A DNA stretch of 64,000 bases from Aselliscus stoliczkanus (lineage: Eukaryota > Chordata > Mammalia > Chiroptera > Hipposideridae): assembly GCA_033961575.1 (NCBI GenBank), contig CM066727.1:86488501-86552500 (forward strand), read 5' to 3'. The notes below the pieces were generated by a model. That model worked only from the letters and a program-made list of their open reading frames with translations, did not search any database and had not been told where the DNA came from. The stretch's first letter is position 1. Each line of letters starts with the position of its first letter. This document shows, piece by piece, positions 14,841 through 26,778 of the stretch. The position numbers were made by a program, and so were the translations under genes.

Positions 14841-17794
14841 ATGGCGGGTCGTAATCCACAGGGCGGACCCTGCAGGCTCTTAAACACCCAGAAAGGGAAG
14901 AAGCAACAGAGGGCACCAGCAGCACCCAGAGCTCCCCCAGCAGAGAAGGAGGATCCCAGGGTAAGTGGAGGCTGGGCTCTCTCTGGGCCCGGGCGGGGCG
15001 GCATGGAACGCAGAGACAGGGCTTGGACAGGGTCAGTGCTGTGTCCATAAGTCATAAGTCAGTCGTCCCTTCCATCTGAGGATCGTCTGCCTTGGGACTC
15101 CTTCCCCAGGCAGACCGGTCCCTTCAGAGGTGGAGGAACAACCTCACTTGCTAGTTAGTGCCCTGTCCAGCCTGTTTTGTGTCCAGATCGTTCCGTTTGG
15201 GTCTCTGTTTTCACACTTGGACCTCCAATCCTTTCCCCCGCTTTCCCTTCTAACTAAGCTGGGCTTTGGGAAACAACAGCCAGTCGTCAATCTCCTGGCA
15301 CACAGCCAGCCCCATGTTTCTGTCCCCTCTCCATAATCCACCTCTACATCCATGAATCTGTCTTCCTGTTCATTGGCAATTTGTGCTGACTCACTGACCT
15401 CCTCTTCGTCCTCCCCCACAGGTGAAGTGCAAGGACTGTGGAGCCTTTGGGCATAAGATGAGCAGCGTCAGATGCCCCATGAAGCATTGGCAAGGGGCCC
15501 TTGTCCCCCAGCCCCTGGGCTCCAACAAGATGAAGGAGAACCTGAAACCATGGACTCCATGGGACCTGCTGAACCCAGGGCCCTTTACCAGGGCTGAGAG
15601 ACAGAAGGAGCCAAGTCCAAGGTGAGTATTGTGGGAGGCTGGAACCAATCACTGGGCTGAAATCTATGGAGCCCTTGTCTCCTCATCTCGGCATTGAGTG
15701 CAGTGCCATCTTTAGGCAAGGAGAGGGGCATGGGAAGGGAGAGACAGGAGCCCAGTGTCCTCCAGGGCTCACATTCAGCACATGATTCTCCTGTAGAATC
15801 CCTGTTGGGGGTAGGGGATGGTGGGCCAGGGAACATCCAGTAGCTATGCAAATGATTGGCAGAAAGGCACTGGAGTGGAAATGAAAGTCCTCCCTGGAAA
15901 AACTGGATGGGCCTATGGAGTGGGGGAAGGATCTGAGATGCGGGAAAGGCCATTTTGGAAAAGGCACTGCCTCCCTCTATCACAGCAAAAATGGGAAAGG
16001 GCTCGGGCCGTGAGAAGGTTTGTGTGCATGGACGATGGGTAGTGGAGTGACTTCCATTCACATGTTTTCTTCTGCAGGCAAGAAGAACAGCAGAGACAGG
16101 CTCTCCTCCAGAGATTTCCCAGGAGAGCCCAAGGGAGGCCCCAGCACAGTTGGAAGGAATCGACAGAATCCTGTGACTATGTGAGGGTGAGTGTCCCCAT
16201 TTCCAGTCCCTTTTTTTGGGGGGATACCTGGAACTTGCCAGTGATTTTCTGCATGAGGAAATTTTAAAATTCTATTCTGGCCCACGTAGTTTCTGTTAGT
16301 GTGACTTCAGATGATTTTTCCTTGGAATCTTTGTGTTTGTATGATATGCGCTTGTGTGCCCACAACGTGCTGGTGTAAGGTGTGGAAGGGATCTTATTTG
16401 ATGCTTCTAAAAGACAAGAGATCTATTGGGGAGAATAGGCATCATGAAATACAGATCCCTACTCCCAGATTGCCCATCCAAACTCATCAGTCATTAAACT
16501 GCCTTTCAAAGAGCATGATTTGCATCCATTCCTCAGAAGAGTGTAAGAAAGGTTTTGTTCCCCTTCAGTAACATGTCACATTTTGTAAGAACATCTCTGT
16601 TTTTGTTTTGCTTCATTTTGTTTTGTTTTGTTCTACCTGATGTACAAAAGATTTGATGGGATTTTATCACTTCTTTTGTACTGACCAGCACCGAGGTCAA
16701 GGAACTTATCATCTTGAAATTGATTGCTGGTATATTTTTTACAGTCCAAAACTGTTTCAAGAACATACATGGTTTTCTTTGTGTCATTCTAATGTCTATG
16801 TATGTGATGGTGAACAATTTGTAACATGTAATCTCTGTGTTCTGCCCTCCCACAGCATCCAAACAGACCGATGCCCGTCCACACCACTAAGAGGAAATGT
16901 GTCCTGGACCACAACCTCACAAGTAGGTCACACCCTACCAGGAAACATGACATGACCCCCATGGTGTCTCCCACCAAAAGGCATGAATGGAGCATCTTAC
17001 AACCTATTGGACTGAACAAAGGACAGCGAGTGACTCTCACTGGCACGCCTCACCCAGAATTCAAACACTTTGTCCAGGATCCTAGCCACATTGTCCAGCA
17101 GAGAGATAGCAGTGCCCATTTGGCCTCCCTTGGTGATCCCCAGGCTGCCTCTAAGCCACATGGCCTGGGCACAATCCCTCAGGAACAAGCCAAGTTTCCT
17201 GATGTAGACTCATACACTATCAGATACGGTGCTGCACACAGTTGGGGCCAGGACTCCAACCTCAGCATCAAAGCATCATGCAAGGGAGCTGCTGAGATCT
17301 CCATCGAGATGTGCCACAACCTCCAAAAGAAACCCAGACTCAGCCCATTCCAGACACCCCAGAAGAGTATGTGGAGACCAGATCTTAGGGTTTTCCCGAC
17401 TCTCCATTCTCTAGCTGGTCCAACTAGAACCAGACCAGCAGTGGCACCTCAGGCGTCCGTGATGGCGCCTGCCCAGGAGCACAGCATTGCCTTCCAGCCA
17501 CCATGCAAGGGCCCTCTCCTGAAGACTGTCCAGGCCTGTCATGTGCCCCAGCCCTCACCACCTGATCACATTCCAGACCAGCCCCTCAGAATGGTCTTCA
17601 CACGATCAGACACAGGCCAGTGGAGCTCCAGGTTCATAACAGCTCCATCACTCCCTCCTGCTCAGAAGTCAAGTTCTCCTGGTCAGAGCCCTCCCATCTC
17701 AGAGAAGTCAGAGGGTCATTGGACCCATGTCCCCTTGAGTGTCCTCTATGATGACCTTCGGGTTTCCTCTTCTGATGAGAGTGATGACCAGTGA
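14841..17794 (+). CDS. FAM90A: FAM90A family protein, copy 1 (455 aa, intact)
   Basis: A FAM90A gene with a 5'-UTR exon ending at 14364 (donor GTGAGT) and four coding exons: 14841-14960 (exon from 14782), 15422-15621, 16078-16186 and 16856-17794. All introns are GT-AG and phases (0, 2, 0) fit, giving 455 residues against 464 for human FAM90A1. The N-terminus MAGRNPQGG leads to a KKQQRAPAAPRAPP segment. A zinc-knuckle-like motif C43-X2-C46-X4-H51-X6-C58 follows, with CGAFGH and RCPMK as in human FAM90A1, then KENLKPW. Exon 4 encodes a Q/R-rich stretch with STES-DYVR. The last exon starts near MPVHTT and ends in a conserved acidic-serine tail (SVLYDDL...SSDESDDQ). No stop or frameshift is seen. 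Molecular function of the family is unknown; family assignment is firm, expression is inferred. Confidence 0.92.
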
Positions 17795-17807
17795 GTCACC
17801 CCAAGAC

Positions 17808-17813
17808 AATAAA
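17808..17813 (+). terminator. FAM90A: Polyadenylation signal of FAM90A copy 1
   Basis: AATAAA lies 14 bp after the stop codon, followed by a GT-rich stretch, so the 3' UTR would be very short. It is identical in copy 2 (30366-30371). A second AATAAA near 18400 is a possible distal site. Confidence 0.7.
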
Positions 17814-17839
17814 GACTTGTCCTCCAGCCCGAGGTGACC

Positions 17840-19121
17840 TGGAGGTGACTGTTGAACTTGGGAGGGGAAGTCATCAGGAGCAGGCTGTTTTTGGTGAAGC
17901 AGTGATTCCCCATCTGTTCTGGGTGCTCCAATGGGTTAGCCCCAGATCATGCTTGGGGACATATATGAGCAAACACTGCATTTTTTAGTAATGCAAGTTG
18001 AATTTATCTTTCAACTGGTACTTTTGTAGTGAACTGATGTTTGGACTTAAGAAACAGGCATGTGAAGATTTTTTTCTTTTTTTCTTTTTTTTCTTTTTTT
18101 CCCATTGTATAGGAAACTAAATCAACTTGCAGTAGTAGCTTTCAAATTGTAAGGCAAAAAGAAAGCCACATAATGAGCATATTTGGTGTGCAATTAATTG
18201 TCTGGCAATGGGGCAACTGGGTCAGGGTTCACCTGTGTGATCCGCATGTTTCCTGCAGTGCCTGTCCTGAGATGAGACTGTATGACTCCATGGAGATATT
18301 TCAGTGGAAATCAGGATGGCCAGTCTTCCCATGGCTTTGTGCATTTTGGTTATGAAATGTCATATTAGAATTTGTTTTATAGTTTTCTTTCTATGTTAAT
18401 AAAAATCTGCGAAATGTGACCTGTTGTGTGCATAGTTTTTATTTGTGAGTGTTTCCAATCATTTTCAAAACAATGGTTATTCCTCAAAGCTTATTTAAGA
18501 GAGAGTAGAGGGGAGTGTTTTAGGACTGCTGGCTCATTAGAAATACAGAACCCTGAACTGAGTCAATATATGCATATTGGCCATATGGCCACAAATGTTG
18601 TGTAGGTTGAAATGAAAAGGGCTTTTTATATTGGCTTTGGGCCACATTGGATTCATTGATGTGTTTTCAGAAACAGAGGGATTGCTAAACCCCATTCCAG
18701 GAGTAACAAAGTTATCGTGTCTTCTTAGAGTTCTGGGCATTGGGCTCTTCCAAGGCGCCCAGATGATGAGAAGGGGCCCCGACACTGGAGAACGACTGGC
18801 GGTGCCAGTCAAATTTCCACGTCAGTCACATGCTCCCTCCATTCTGTCACATAGCAAAATCTCTGACTGGTGTCAGGACAATCTTTATGATGACATAGAA
18901 GTTTTGGTGTATCAAACAGCATATGTGGTCATTTCAAGTTATATAAATACATTTTTAGTGTCATTGATATTAAAAACTAGTTTTTGATTTTCATTAAATC
19001 TTGTTTTCTCCTAGCATTTATTTGCGATATTTGCTATAGAATTTAGACTGTTAGTTTACAACGCACATAGTAAAGATGTAACTTAAATGTAACAAGGGTT
19101 ATAATGATAATTATTTTTCAG
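17840..19121. other. FAM90A to COG6-exon spacer, unit 1
   Basis: No gene recognised. It contains a T/C-rich run (18068-18103). An open frame at about 18,640-18,900 has a counterpart in unit 2 with some shared peptide text (RLAVPVKFPRQSH), but no known domain. Confidence 0.5.
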
Positions 19122-19224
19122 GTGAATGCAGAATACTGACACAAGGGTCATGTGACATATCTGCAGTATTAACTAAGGCCGGGGAAGCCCTGCAGCAAAG
19201 GCCTCTCTCATATGTAACACATTG
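19122..19224 (+). pseudogene. COG6 pseudogene: COG6 exon remnant, unit 1 (tandem duplicate)
   Basis: Acceptor TTTTTCAG is followed by [19 protein letters not shown], then GEALQQRP, which matches the human COG6 exon segment around SECRTLTQESCD...EALQDRP. COG6 is a subunit of the conserved oligomeric Golgi tether. A one-base deletion near the exon end breaks the frame; the donor is GTGACT. The same frameshift is present in unit 2 (31688-31790). No other COG6 exon is seen inside unit 1, so it is a stranded exon. Confidence 0.88.
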
Positions 19225-19337
19225 GTGACTTTTTCTTAATTGAAAAAATACCCAGCTTTTTCTGAGATAATTTACATTAACACTCAGCATTATCAAACAC
19301 AGATGTTTAAGTGATATTTATACTAACTTACATTGAT

Positions 19338-19444
19338 TTTTTTTTTTTTTTTAGGGCAGTGTCACTGGCCCTCTTATGTGGGACCAAACCGGGGCCGCTG
19401 GCTTCCCAAGCCAGCACTTAGCCACTGCGCCACTCGGCCGGCCC
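19338..19444 (-). mobile_element. tRNA-derived SINE, antisense, unit 1 only
   Basis: The reverse complement runs from GGGGCCGGCCGAGTGGCGCA to '...gacactgcccta' and an A tail. The target duplication ACTTACATTGAT/CCTTACATTGAT flanks it. Unit 2 has the empty site near 31,900 ('aatttacattgatg'). Confidence 0.9.
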
Positions 19445-20628
19445 CTTACATTGATGTTTTAATCTTACGTTATGTTGTATCAATGCAACCATCAGTTGAT
19501 TTGCAAATTATATAAAATTCTGAGACTCTCTCTTAAATTTATGTAGAAGTTAGGAGGTTTTCCCCCATCTATCACCTTACTTACTACCTACCTTAGAATT
19601 CAGGAAGTCAAACTCCTGTAGGAAACCTACCCTGGAGGGAAGGAGGTCAAAGAGAGGAATGAGAAACATAATTATCTCCTGTGCCGTGATGTGTCTCCAG
19701 GAGAGAAAGAACAGGTCCAGAGGCCTGCTGGGGGTAAGAGCCATGCTGGAGCTAGGATTCCCTAGATTGACATACACAGCCCCTTCTTAGAGGAGCTCAG
19801 GTTTCAGTGGGATTGGTGTGCATCACCCTCAGCATGTATGTCAGGCATGTGTAGTGAGACCACGGGAGCATAGGATGGCATCATCTCACAGCAAGCTTTA
19901 TTTGGGTGGCACTTTGACAGCTTGACAGAATGGAAAAGTGCCTCACAGGATGATGTCTTCCAGTGGCAACAATGTGAGGCCACCACCTAGCGAGCTAGGA
20001 TGGAAAACAAACTCCTGAGGAGGGTTTGGGATGGGGCTCAGTTGTGGAAATGATCTCTCAACAGCAAGGTATAGAGTCTCTGAGTGAGAGAATTACAAAT
20101 GGACAGCAAGTTCTTAAATGCATTTATAATCATAGTTGATCTTATTTATGGCTAGCAAATTTTGGGGTGAAGATTCACAGAGCATGCCAAGTAGACAGGC
20201 TATGAATGCCTTAAATTTTAATATTTTAGGCTCTGTATAAACAATTCGGTGTAGAAAAAAAAATGACATTGGTGACAATGGGCATTTGAGCTGAAGGCCC
20301 TATCTGCTGTGAAGTGAATAACAGAGCTCCAATAAGTGGGACCATCTTTCACTCAACTATAAATCATGATTGATCATTATACATGATTTGTTCACATTCA
20401 CTGATTATTTGTTTCCGAATCAAATCTGATGTTTAGCCTTCTGTTATACATTTTTTCATTGCAGCTACTATAGTATTCAACTCCAGAATTTCTATTGAAC
20501 TCCTTTGATAATTTATATCTCTTTAGTGAAACTTTTAATTTAATAAAACATCCATCTTCTGATGTCTTTTAGTTCTCTTCACATTGTTTCCTTTAGTTTT
20601 TTGAACATCATTGATATTGTTGCTTTAA

Positions 20629-20746
20629 ACCTTTTTTTTTTCCTTTTTTTTAAGGGCAATGTCACTGGCCCTCATATGTGGGACCGAAGAGGGGCCGCTG
20701 GTTTCCCAGGCCAGCGCTTAACCACCGCGCCACTCGGCCAGCCCCC
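20629..20746 (-). mobile_element. tRNA-derived SINE, antisense
   Basis: The reverse complement reads GGGGCTGGCCGAGTGGCGCG, 'ttaagcgctggcctgggaaa' and 'catatgagggccagtgacat', with an A tail. It lies immediately next to a second, different antisense SINE. Confidence 0.9.
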
Positions 20747-20889
20747 CAATTTTTTTTTTTTTTTTTAGCTGCGCCATCCTGCCACCTGTTGGCAGCTCAG
20801 CTTGGGCTGGGCATCGAACTGCTGTTGCTCAGAGCTCAGCTCACACTCTTGAGTGAGCTCTTAACCAACTGAACCACTCAGCTGGCCCT
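20747..20889 (-). mobile_element. Short composite-family SINE, antisense
   Basis: The reverse complement starts AGGGCCAGCTGAGTGGTTCAG and ends 'caggtggcaggatggcgcag' plus A tail, matching the element at 4400-4540. It is directly abutted to the preceding SINE, so one inserted at the edge of the other. Confidence 0.85.
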
Positions 20890-21179
20890 TAAACCTTTTT
20901 GTATTACTTGCAATGTCTGTACTTCCTCAGGGACAGGGTCTTCAGTTTCTTTTTTACACCCCTGCCCCCACCTCTGAATGTACTGTACTTATACTTTGCT
21001 TATATTTATTTTCACTTACAAATAGGAAGAGATAACATTATTTCTCCATGTATGATACCTACTTTAGAAGATTTTCATCACCAGAGGCATTTATATATTT
21101 TATAACTTCTATTACAGAAATTGATTCATGTACTTGTTTCTAAGATTCTATATGGATTCTCTCATCCCATTTTTGTTTT

Positions 21180-21520
21180 TTAAGATTTTATTGAGGAATT
21201 GGGGGAGGGGAGCAGTGTTGGGGAATTGGGGGAGGGGACCAGCCAAGTTGTTGTTCTTCAATCTTCGTTGTGGAGGGTGCCAGTCACCATCTGGCTTCCC
21301 GTCAGCAGCTCGTGGCCTCTAAGTTCAAGGTGCTGTGTTCAATGTTAGTTGCAGGTGGGCGTAGCCACCTTCCCATGCAGGAGTGGAACCAGCAGCCTTG
21401 TTGTTAAGAGTGCATGCTCTATCCACTGAGCAATCTGGGTGGCAGCTCGGTTCAAGGTGCCCAGTTCGATCTTTAATTGTGGGTAGGCATAGCTCACCAT
21501 TGAACAGGCAATCTTGTTGT
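21180..21520 (-). mobile_element. Composite SINE with CAATAAAATCTT tail, antisense
   Basis: Read in reverse it contains 'acaagattgcctgttcaatg', then 'cagtggatagagcatgcact' and 'aacaaggctgctggttcc', the same module order as units 2 and 3 of the element at 7127. It then runs through 'gaagattgaagaacaacaac' to a double pyrimidine-rich tail ending CCCAATTCCTCAATAAAATC. This tail is shared with the long SINEs at 39567, 48288, 56622 and 58564. Confidence 0.8.
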
Positions 21521-22578
21521 TATACCTGCTATTTCTTGACTCTCTTCCTATTCTCTGCCCAAGTCAAAGGCCCCTGAATCCTGCCGATGGGCTGTGCTCT
21601 TCTTGTCTCAGTAAACCTCCCGTGAGCTAAACCCTCCAGATCTTTGACACCACCTGTATACTTCCTGTCAGTTGGCCACACCCTCTTCTCAAAGTTGCAA
21701 TAGAATTAGTAGAATTCTATAGTGCTTCACCCTCCCAACATGCCCTGTATTTCTGATCCTTCAGCAGCCTAACTGCACCTTCCCAGGACCTCTCAATCAC
21801 TGCCCTTCTCTGGAGCGGTGCAGGACTTCAGAATCTGCAAAGGATTGAGCCTCTTCCTCCACCATTACCTGAGACTGATGACTCTGAAAGCTCCAAGAAA
21901 AGAATCACAGAGGCTCATCCAAACAAAAACCAATCAGCCTATCAATCAATTAATCAATCAACCCATTTTAAGATAGCTTTCTTTAGAAATGTCATCCTTA
22001 CAAAAGTGAATGAAAAATGTGTTTCAAAATGGAGTGTAGATTATATTACTCCCAGAATATAAAACCAGTACTCAGGAGGCACACTTCTGTCATGTGCCTG
22101 CCCTTTTGTAAAAGGAGAGATGGAACTCTGAAACAGGTGTGCAAAGGTAGGGGCAGCTAAATGAAAATAGATAATCCAATCTTAATTATGAATGCCTGAA
22201 CCAAATCATGAAACCTTCAATTAGGTAGTAATTCAAGAATGCTTTATTGATTCCCTTATTGTCTTATTTGACATATTTCATAAATCAGAGAAACTATTTC
22301 CCAGGTCAATTGAGATTATAACTGACCATTAAGATTGTATACATAAGGTACACAACCTGGTCACTCTACACATCCATTGTGAAATGATCACCACAATTAA
22401 GGCCATTAACACATCCATCACATCACATCACCTCACACACCTTTGTGTTTGTACACGATGGGAAAATTACAAGACACACTTACTTTATTAACCAATTTTA
22501 AGCTAGGATTAAAAGTCTATGACTGTAATTCATAGTACTAGCTATTTATAGGGGAAATATGTTGAAACTAAGAGATGC

Positions 22579-24333
22579 CAAGTCAAGTATAATTTAATAA
22601 ATAAATAAATATATATATATAAATTCATGGGATGTGGAGTATAGTGTGGGGCGTGGAGTCAATGGAATTGTAATAGATATGGATGATGTTGGTGCGGGTG
22701 GAGTGGGGCGGTGGATTGGAGGAGGGGGTTTGCCACTTTGTGACGGGTAAAAATGATAACTGTTGCACTGTTTTGTATAACTGAAACTGATAAAAAAAAA
22801 AAAAAAAAAGGGACAGCCGTGTGGCGTGGGGGTTAAGCGCTGGCTTGGGAAGCCAGCGGTCCCTGTTCGGGTCCTGCATGTGAGAGCCAGTGATACTGAC
22901 CTCAAAAAAAAAAAAAAAGTGTCCCACAATTAAAGAATGTGGACAATCAAACACAAAAGAAAAAAAAGGTCTTACAAAGTTGGAAATACGGCTTTTAGAA
23001 TTGTTGTTTAATCGTGCCTTTAAATTTTCTGAGTGGGAGATGTGAAAATGGTGGCTATAATATGAGGGCTTTGAAACACACAATAATGTGTCAACAGTTT
23101 GCTTAACTGCTGCATAGGATAACAATTATTTGATTATTCATGGATGTACATCTGTGCTTTGCATTGTTTCTGCTTTAGGTATTATATAATATCTTTCTAT
23201 GTTTAAAATGAGAAGTTAAGTTATTCTTACTAGGTTATGTCTACCTTAGGACAAAACACTTGTTCATGCAATAACAATTTTCTGCTTTCCTCTTAGGTCC
23301 CAGGAATGTGCAAGTCTTTGGGAGGTAAAAAAGTGATTCCAGTCTCTATTATTGAAGAATTAATAAACAAGAATTCATATCTAAGTTTGGGAAATTCAGG
23401 GGAAGCTTCTTAGAGGAGGCAGCAGTTGAACTAAGATTTCAAGATTATGTAGAAATTAGCCAGATGGATAAAAGTAGAGTGGGTACTAGAGATGGTAGGC
23501 TCAGGATATAGTTTGTTTAGGAAACTATAAATTGTTCAGTATTTCTAGAGTGTGCAAATATATAAAATAAACCAAACCATTTACTTACTGAAGGATCAAC
23601 AAAAGATTATGGGTTTGGGTAATATCTTAATACGTACAGAAATTGCCTTTGGTATTATGTGCTAAGAAAATATTTTTTATTAAATTACTTATTTTGCTAT
23701 ATTAGAGCAAGATAGAAAGTCAAAACTCTGCTTTGTGACTTCTCTGCCATCTTTTATGTTGGTTGCAAGAATACTTCCATGAAAGCACTGTAAACAACTG
23801 AGCATGATTGCCTATCCAGTAACCTTATAATTCCTTTGGCGTTGAGTCAGTGAGTCAGAAATTCTCTCCTATTTATTTTTCCTCACCAAGGACTAACCTG
23901 AGAGCCACAGCCATATCAGATATTCTTATTTAGAGAGGTCCCGTTTGGATCAGAATTATTTGAATTTCTCTGCATGATCCCCAAAATAAACACTTTCTGA
24001 ATTTTCTAGAATCCACTGATCCTCTGGTACAGCTTCTTCTATCCTTTCTCCATGTGTTGGTGCAGGAGTAGCCCATGGGGGAACAAATTGTTCAACACGG
24101 CTAATAAATTGGGTATGGTGTATTTGTGGTAGAAAAGTCCGTTTCCTGAGTTCTTCTTACATATATTTAGTAAAAAGTTATTTGTAATAGGAAATAAATT
24201 AAACAGAATACCAAAAATATTAGTTCTGAACTTTTTTATAGTCTTTTTGAGTGTTTATTACTTGACAAAATGTAATCTTGTGATTGCTATATACAAAAAG
24301 CTCTTTTAGCTAATAAAAAATATTGAAGTTAAA
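22579..24333 (+). mobile_element. Truncated LINE-1 with probable 3' transduction, unit 2 only
   Basis: The target duplication AAGAGATGCC occurs just before (about 22569-22578) and after (about 24334-24343) the insert; unit 1 shows one copy at about 11120. The insert starts with an L1 3' UTR (22579-22790, ending TGTATAACTGAAACTGATAA) and a poly(A) run. A SINE (22810-22919) follows, then about 1.4 kb of unrelated sequence, then AATAAA and a second poly(A) run. That order is expected when an L1 transcript reads past its own poly(A) site and is reverse transcribed with downstream DNA. Confidence 0.72.
22810..22919 (+). mobile_element. tRNA-derived SINE
   Basis: GGGACAGCCGTGTGGCGTGG, 'ttaagcgctggcttgggaag', 'gttcgggtcctgcatgtgag' and an A tail. 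It lies directly behind the L1 poly(A) and inside the larger insertion, so it was either carried along or inserted later into the A tail. Confidence 0.88.
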
Positions 24334-24996
24334 AAAAAGAGATGCCGCATTTTATAAATTGATGAAGTTAGCCATAATTACTAATAAGGAACTGAAATAC
24401 AGACCCCAAATCACTATACACTTCTGTATCAGACATGATGCTTTAAGATAAATGTCAGTGCTTGAAAAACAATTAAGCAGATCAGGAGCCCCCATGCCTG
24501 CTTCTTTTCAACAATGTGCTGTATAAAACTCCAGGGCCCTGAAGCCAGAGATCTTACTGCGCTGAACACTACTGGAAATACACCCTGACATTTTGTTGCT
24601 GTTGTTGTTCTGGCTGGTGATATGATTGTCTACAAAACAAATCCATTCAAAATGGAAACAATGAAAAGAACTCTTTGAATTAATAGCTGGAAAAACAAAC
24701 AACTACACAAACAAAATAAACAGACAAAACAAACAAACAAAAACTGGATCCATGATGACTCTACCAAAACACAAGGCAATCCTACATAATTTCAATAAAT
24801 TAAACTAGAATTTAGGGGATGGGAGGATCGGTGAAAAGGTCAAAGGGAAGAGAGTCAATAGTATTGTGCTATTTGTAAAGTGACAGATGATTCTAGCATA
24901 AAGGGGGTGATACCTTTGTAAGGTATAAATATGTTGAATCACAATGTTGTAGACCTGTCACTAACATAAGTAATATCATATTGAATAATAATTCAA

Positions 24997-24999
<3 letters not shown>

Positions 25000-25028
<29 letters not shown>
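25000..25028. repeat. (AT)n microsatellite
   Basis: An uninterrupted AT run at the end of the shared old L1 3' end; unit 1 has a short CA run (12,519-12,527) at the equivalent place. Confidence 0.85.
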
Positions 25029-25691
25029 GCATACAAATATATAATTTAAATTTAAACACATAATTTAAAAAGGGATTACTGACAATACACAACCCCCAAA
25101 ACAATTGTTTGTGATATTCAATCTAGGAGAGACTTACAGAGTTTTATGAAAAACATCTAAATACCCTTAATTGAAATGATGAATCCATCAAGCGGTAGTT
25201 AATGCATAACCAGAGTTGGGAATAAAATCGCAAAAACTAAAATTATAGTACCATTCAAAATCCCAAAAGATTTTATCTAAAAGCTGGGGAGAAAATAGAA
25301 CAATTAATAATTGAAAGGACAAAATGAAAATGGTGCATGATGGACGAACATTTGTTGAATTACCACAGTAAAATAGCTTTCATTTATTCAGACAGGGCCC
25401 GGATCAGTGGGCCTTTGGGGGGTTGTCCTGAGAGTGAAGAGTACCGCCTGGTCCAGGCACAAGGCTGGACAAGGGCCATTAGGGGCAGGAAAAGTGAGCT
25501 GGGAGCAGGCAGCGCCAGGGTGCCTGGGAGCCCAGGCTGAGGCCACACACAGCTGAGGGGCAATCCCGGTGGTGCCTGGCTGCCCAGGGATGAAGGTCCA
25601 GGACAGATGGGGGGAGGGGCCAGGGCTACAGGGCTCACCATGGGGGCTGATTCATCAATACTAAATGAAATGCAAATAAAAAAGGCTCTGG

Positions 25692-25800
25692 GGGCCGGCG
25701 AGTGCCGCGGTGGTTAAGCGCTGGCTTGGATCCAGTTCAGGTCCCACATATGAGGGCCTGTGACACTGCTTTCAAAAAAAAAAAATAAAAGAAAAGAAAA
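25692..25800 (+). mobile_element. Internally deleted tRNA-derived SINE (shared)
   Basis: Same element and same internal deletion as at 13142-13250; one of the markers showing that both units descend from one ancestral segment. Confidence 0.85.
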
Positions 25801-26770
25801 ACGGCTCTGGGATTTCAAATATATGCAAATCATAAACTGCAGACACCACCCAGTGCGGCAACACTATTGAAAAAAGCCATGTCCCCACCTGTGCCAGCAC
25901 CAGTGTTGGGGAAGAGATTCAAGCGCAAGTTATTTGTTGAATTGCTTTGGAGGACAGGGTGGCCCCAGACAGAAGTAGGAAAAGCCGGAATGGGGTGTTT
26001 CGCAGTTCTGATCCTATATGTATCTAAACAGAAACAAAGACATGTGCCTCAAACTGTCCCTGGCCAGGTGGCTAGTAGGAGAGAAATGGTAGAAAGAATC
26101 CAAACATGGAGCAATAGGAAGCGGCTTAACTAGGAAGTCCCAGTTCATCCACATCAACCCACAGGAAAGGACTGTGGCATAGAGCTTGAATGACATAGAG
26201 CTCCATGTGTCCACATGGAGACTTCTCAGGGACAAAGGCTTGAGTGAGCAGACCAAGGGCAAAATAAGCCAGCCCCCAAAGGACCAATATTGTGGGATTC
26301 CTTTCTGATAACTGCTAGAGCAGACGGCTTCCGAGAGACGGGAAAGAGAATGGCGGCGGAAGAAGAATGGAATGGAAGAAGAATTAGTGTTTAATATTAG
26401 GAAACGGAGTTACACTAGTAAAAAATTAAAAGCCCGGGAGGTGGACGATGGTGATGGTTGTTCCATAATGTGAATATGCTAGAAGCCCAAGATCTGTATA
26501 TGTCAATGCATTAGGAAAGGGCATTTCATCTCATATGAATCTTACCGCACTGAAACACCATCAAGGAAAACGACATACACACAGATATTTACTTTTCTTA
26601 CAGAAATTACATATTTGAAAAATGTATTTTCACATGGGTCCCTATAACGTGAAAACGCCTAAAACTGCTAAACGACCAAGGACAGCACATTTCTGCAAAG
26701 CCTGCTACCATCCATGGAGATTATGCTAATCGAATGTTTACCTTCTAAAGGACATGTGACCGTGAAACAG

Positions 26771-26778
26771 CATAAAAG
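26771..26778 (+). promoter_or_regulatory. FAM90A: TATA-like box of FAM90A copy 2
   Basis: CATAAAAG with the same surroundings and spacing as in copy 1. The flanking promoter block 25,400-26,800 is almost unchanged from unit 1, so both copies should share any cis-regulation found here. Confidence 0.45.

Larger units (their letters stand above)
9195..19675 (+). repeat. Tandem segmental duplication, unit 1
   Basis: Direct-repeat partner of unit 2 (19,680-32,110). The left edge is where 'gtgatgtgtctccagg' begins in both units (about 9196 and 19687). The right edge is where both units read 'ggaggtcaaagagagg'/'ggaggtcaaatagagg' (about 19640 and 32080). The unit holds FAM90A copy 1, a COG6 exon remnant and a shared 5' flank. 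Private insertions are a mariner MITE (9345-9417), a SINE (10398-10501), an L1 (about 11393-12178) and an antisense SINE (19338-19444). Over the genes the offset to unit 2 is 12,550-12,552 bp. Confidence 0.92.
20400..21636 (-). mobile_element. Nested L1/SINE insertion, unit 2 only
   Basis: Unit 1 runs straight from 'tcacattcacccctcca' into 'tttgacaccacctg' (about 10020-10045), whereas unit 2 has about 1.24 kb between the same words. The insert looks like antisense L1 text (20,401-20,629, 20,890-21,177 and 21,530-21,636) carrying three antisense SINEs. The right-hand part 'tgaatcctgccgatgggctg' is also L1-like. No open gene is seen. Confidence 0.65.

Noticed and set aside
14480..15055. 191-aa open frame on the minus strand, also present in unit 2 (27030-27605)
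   Set aside because: It lies antisense over FAM90A exon 2 and its introns. Its conservation follows from the very high identity of the two units; there is no domain, and the overlapping sense exon explains the sequence.
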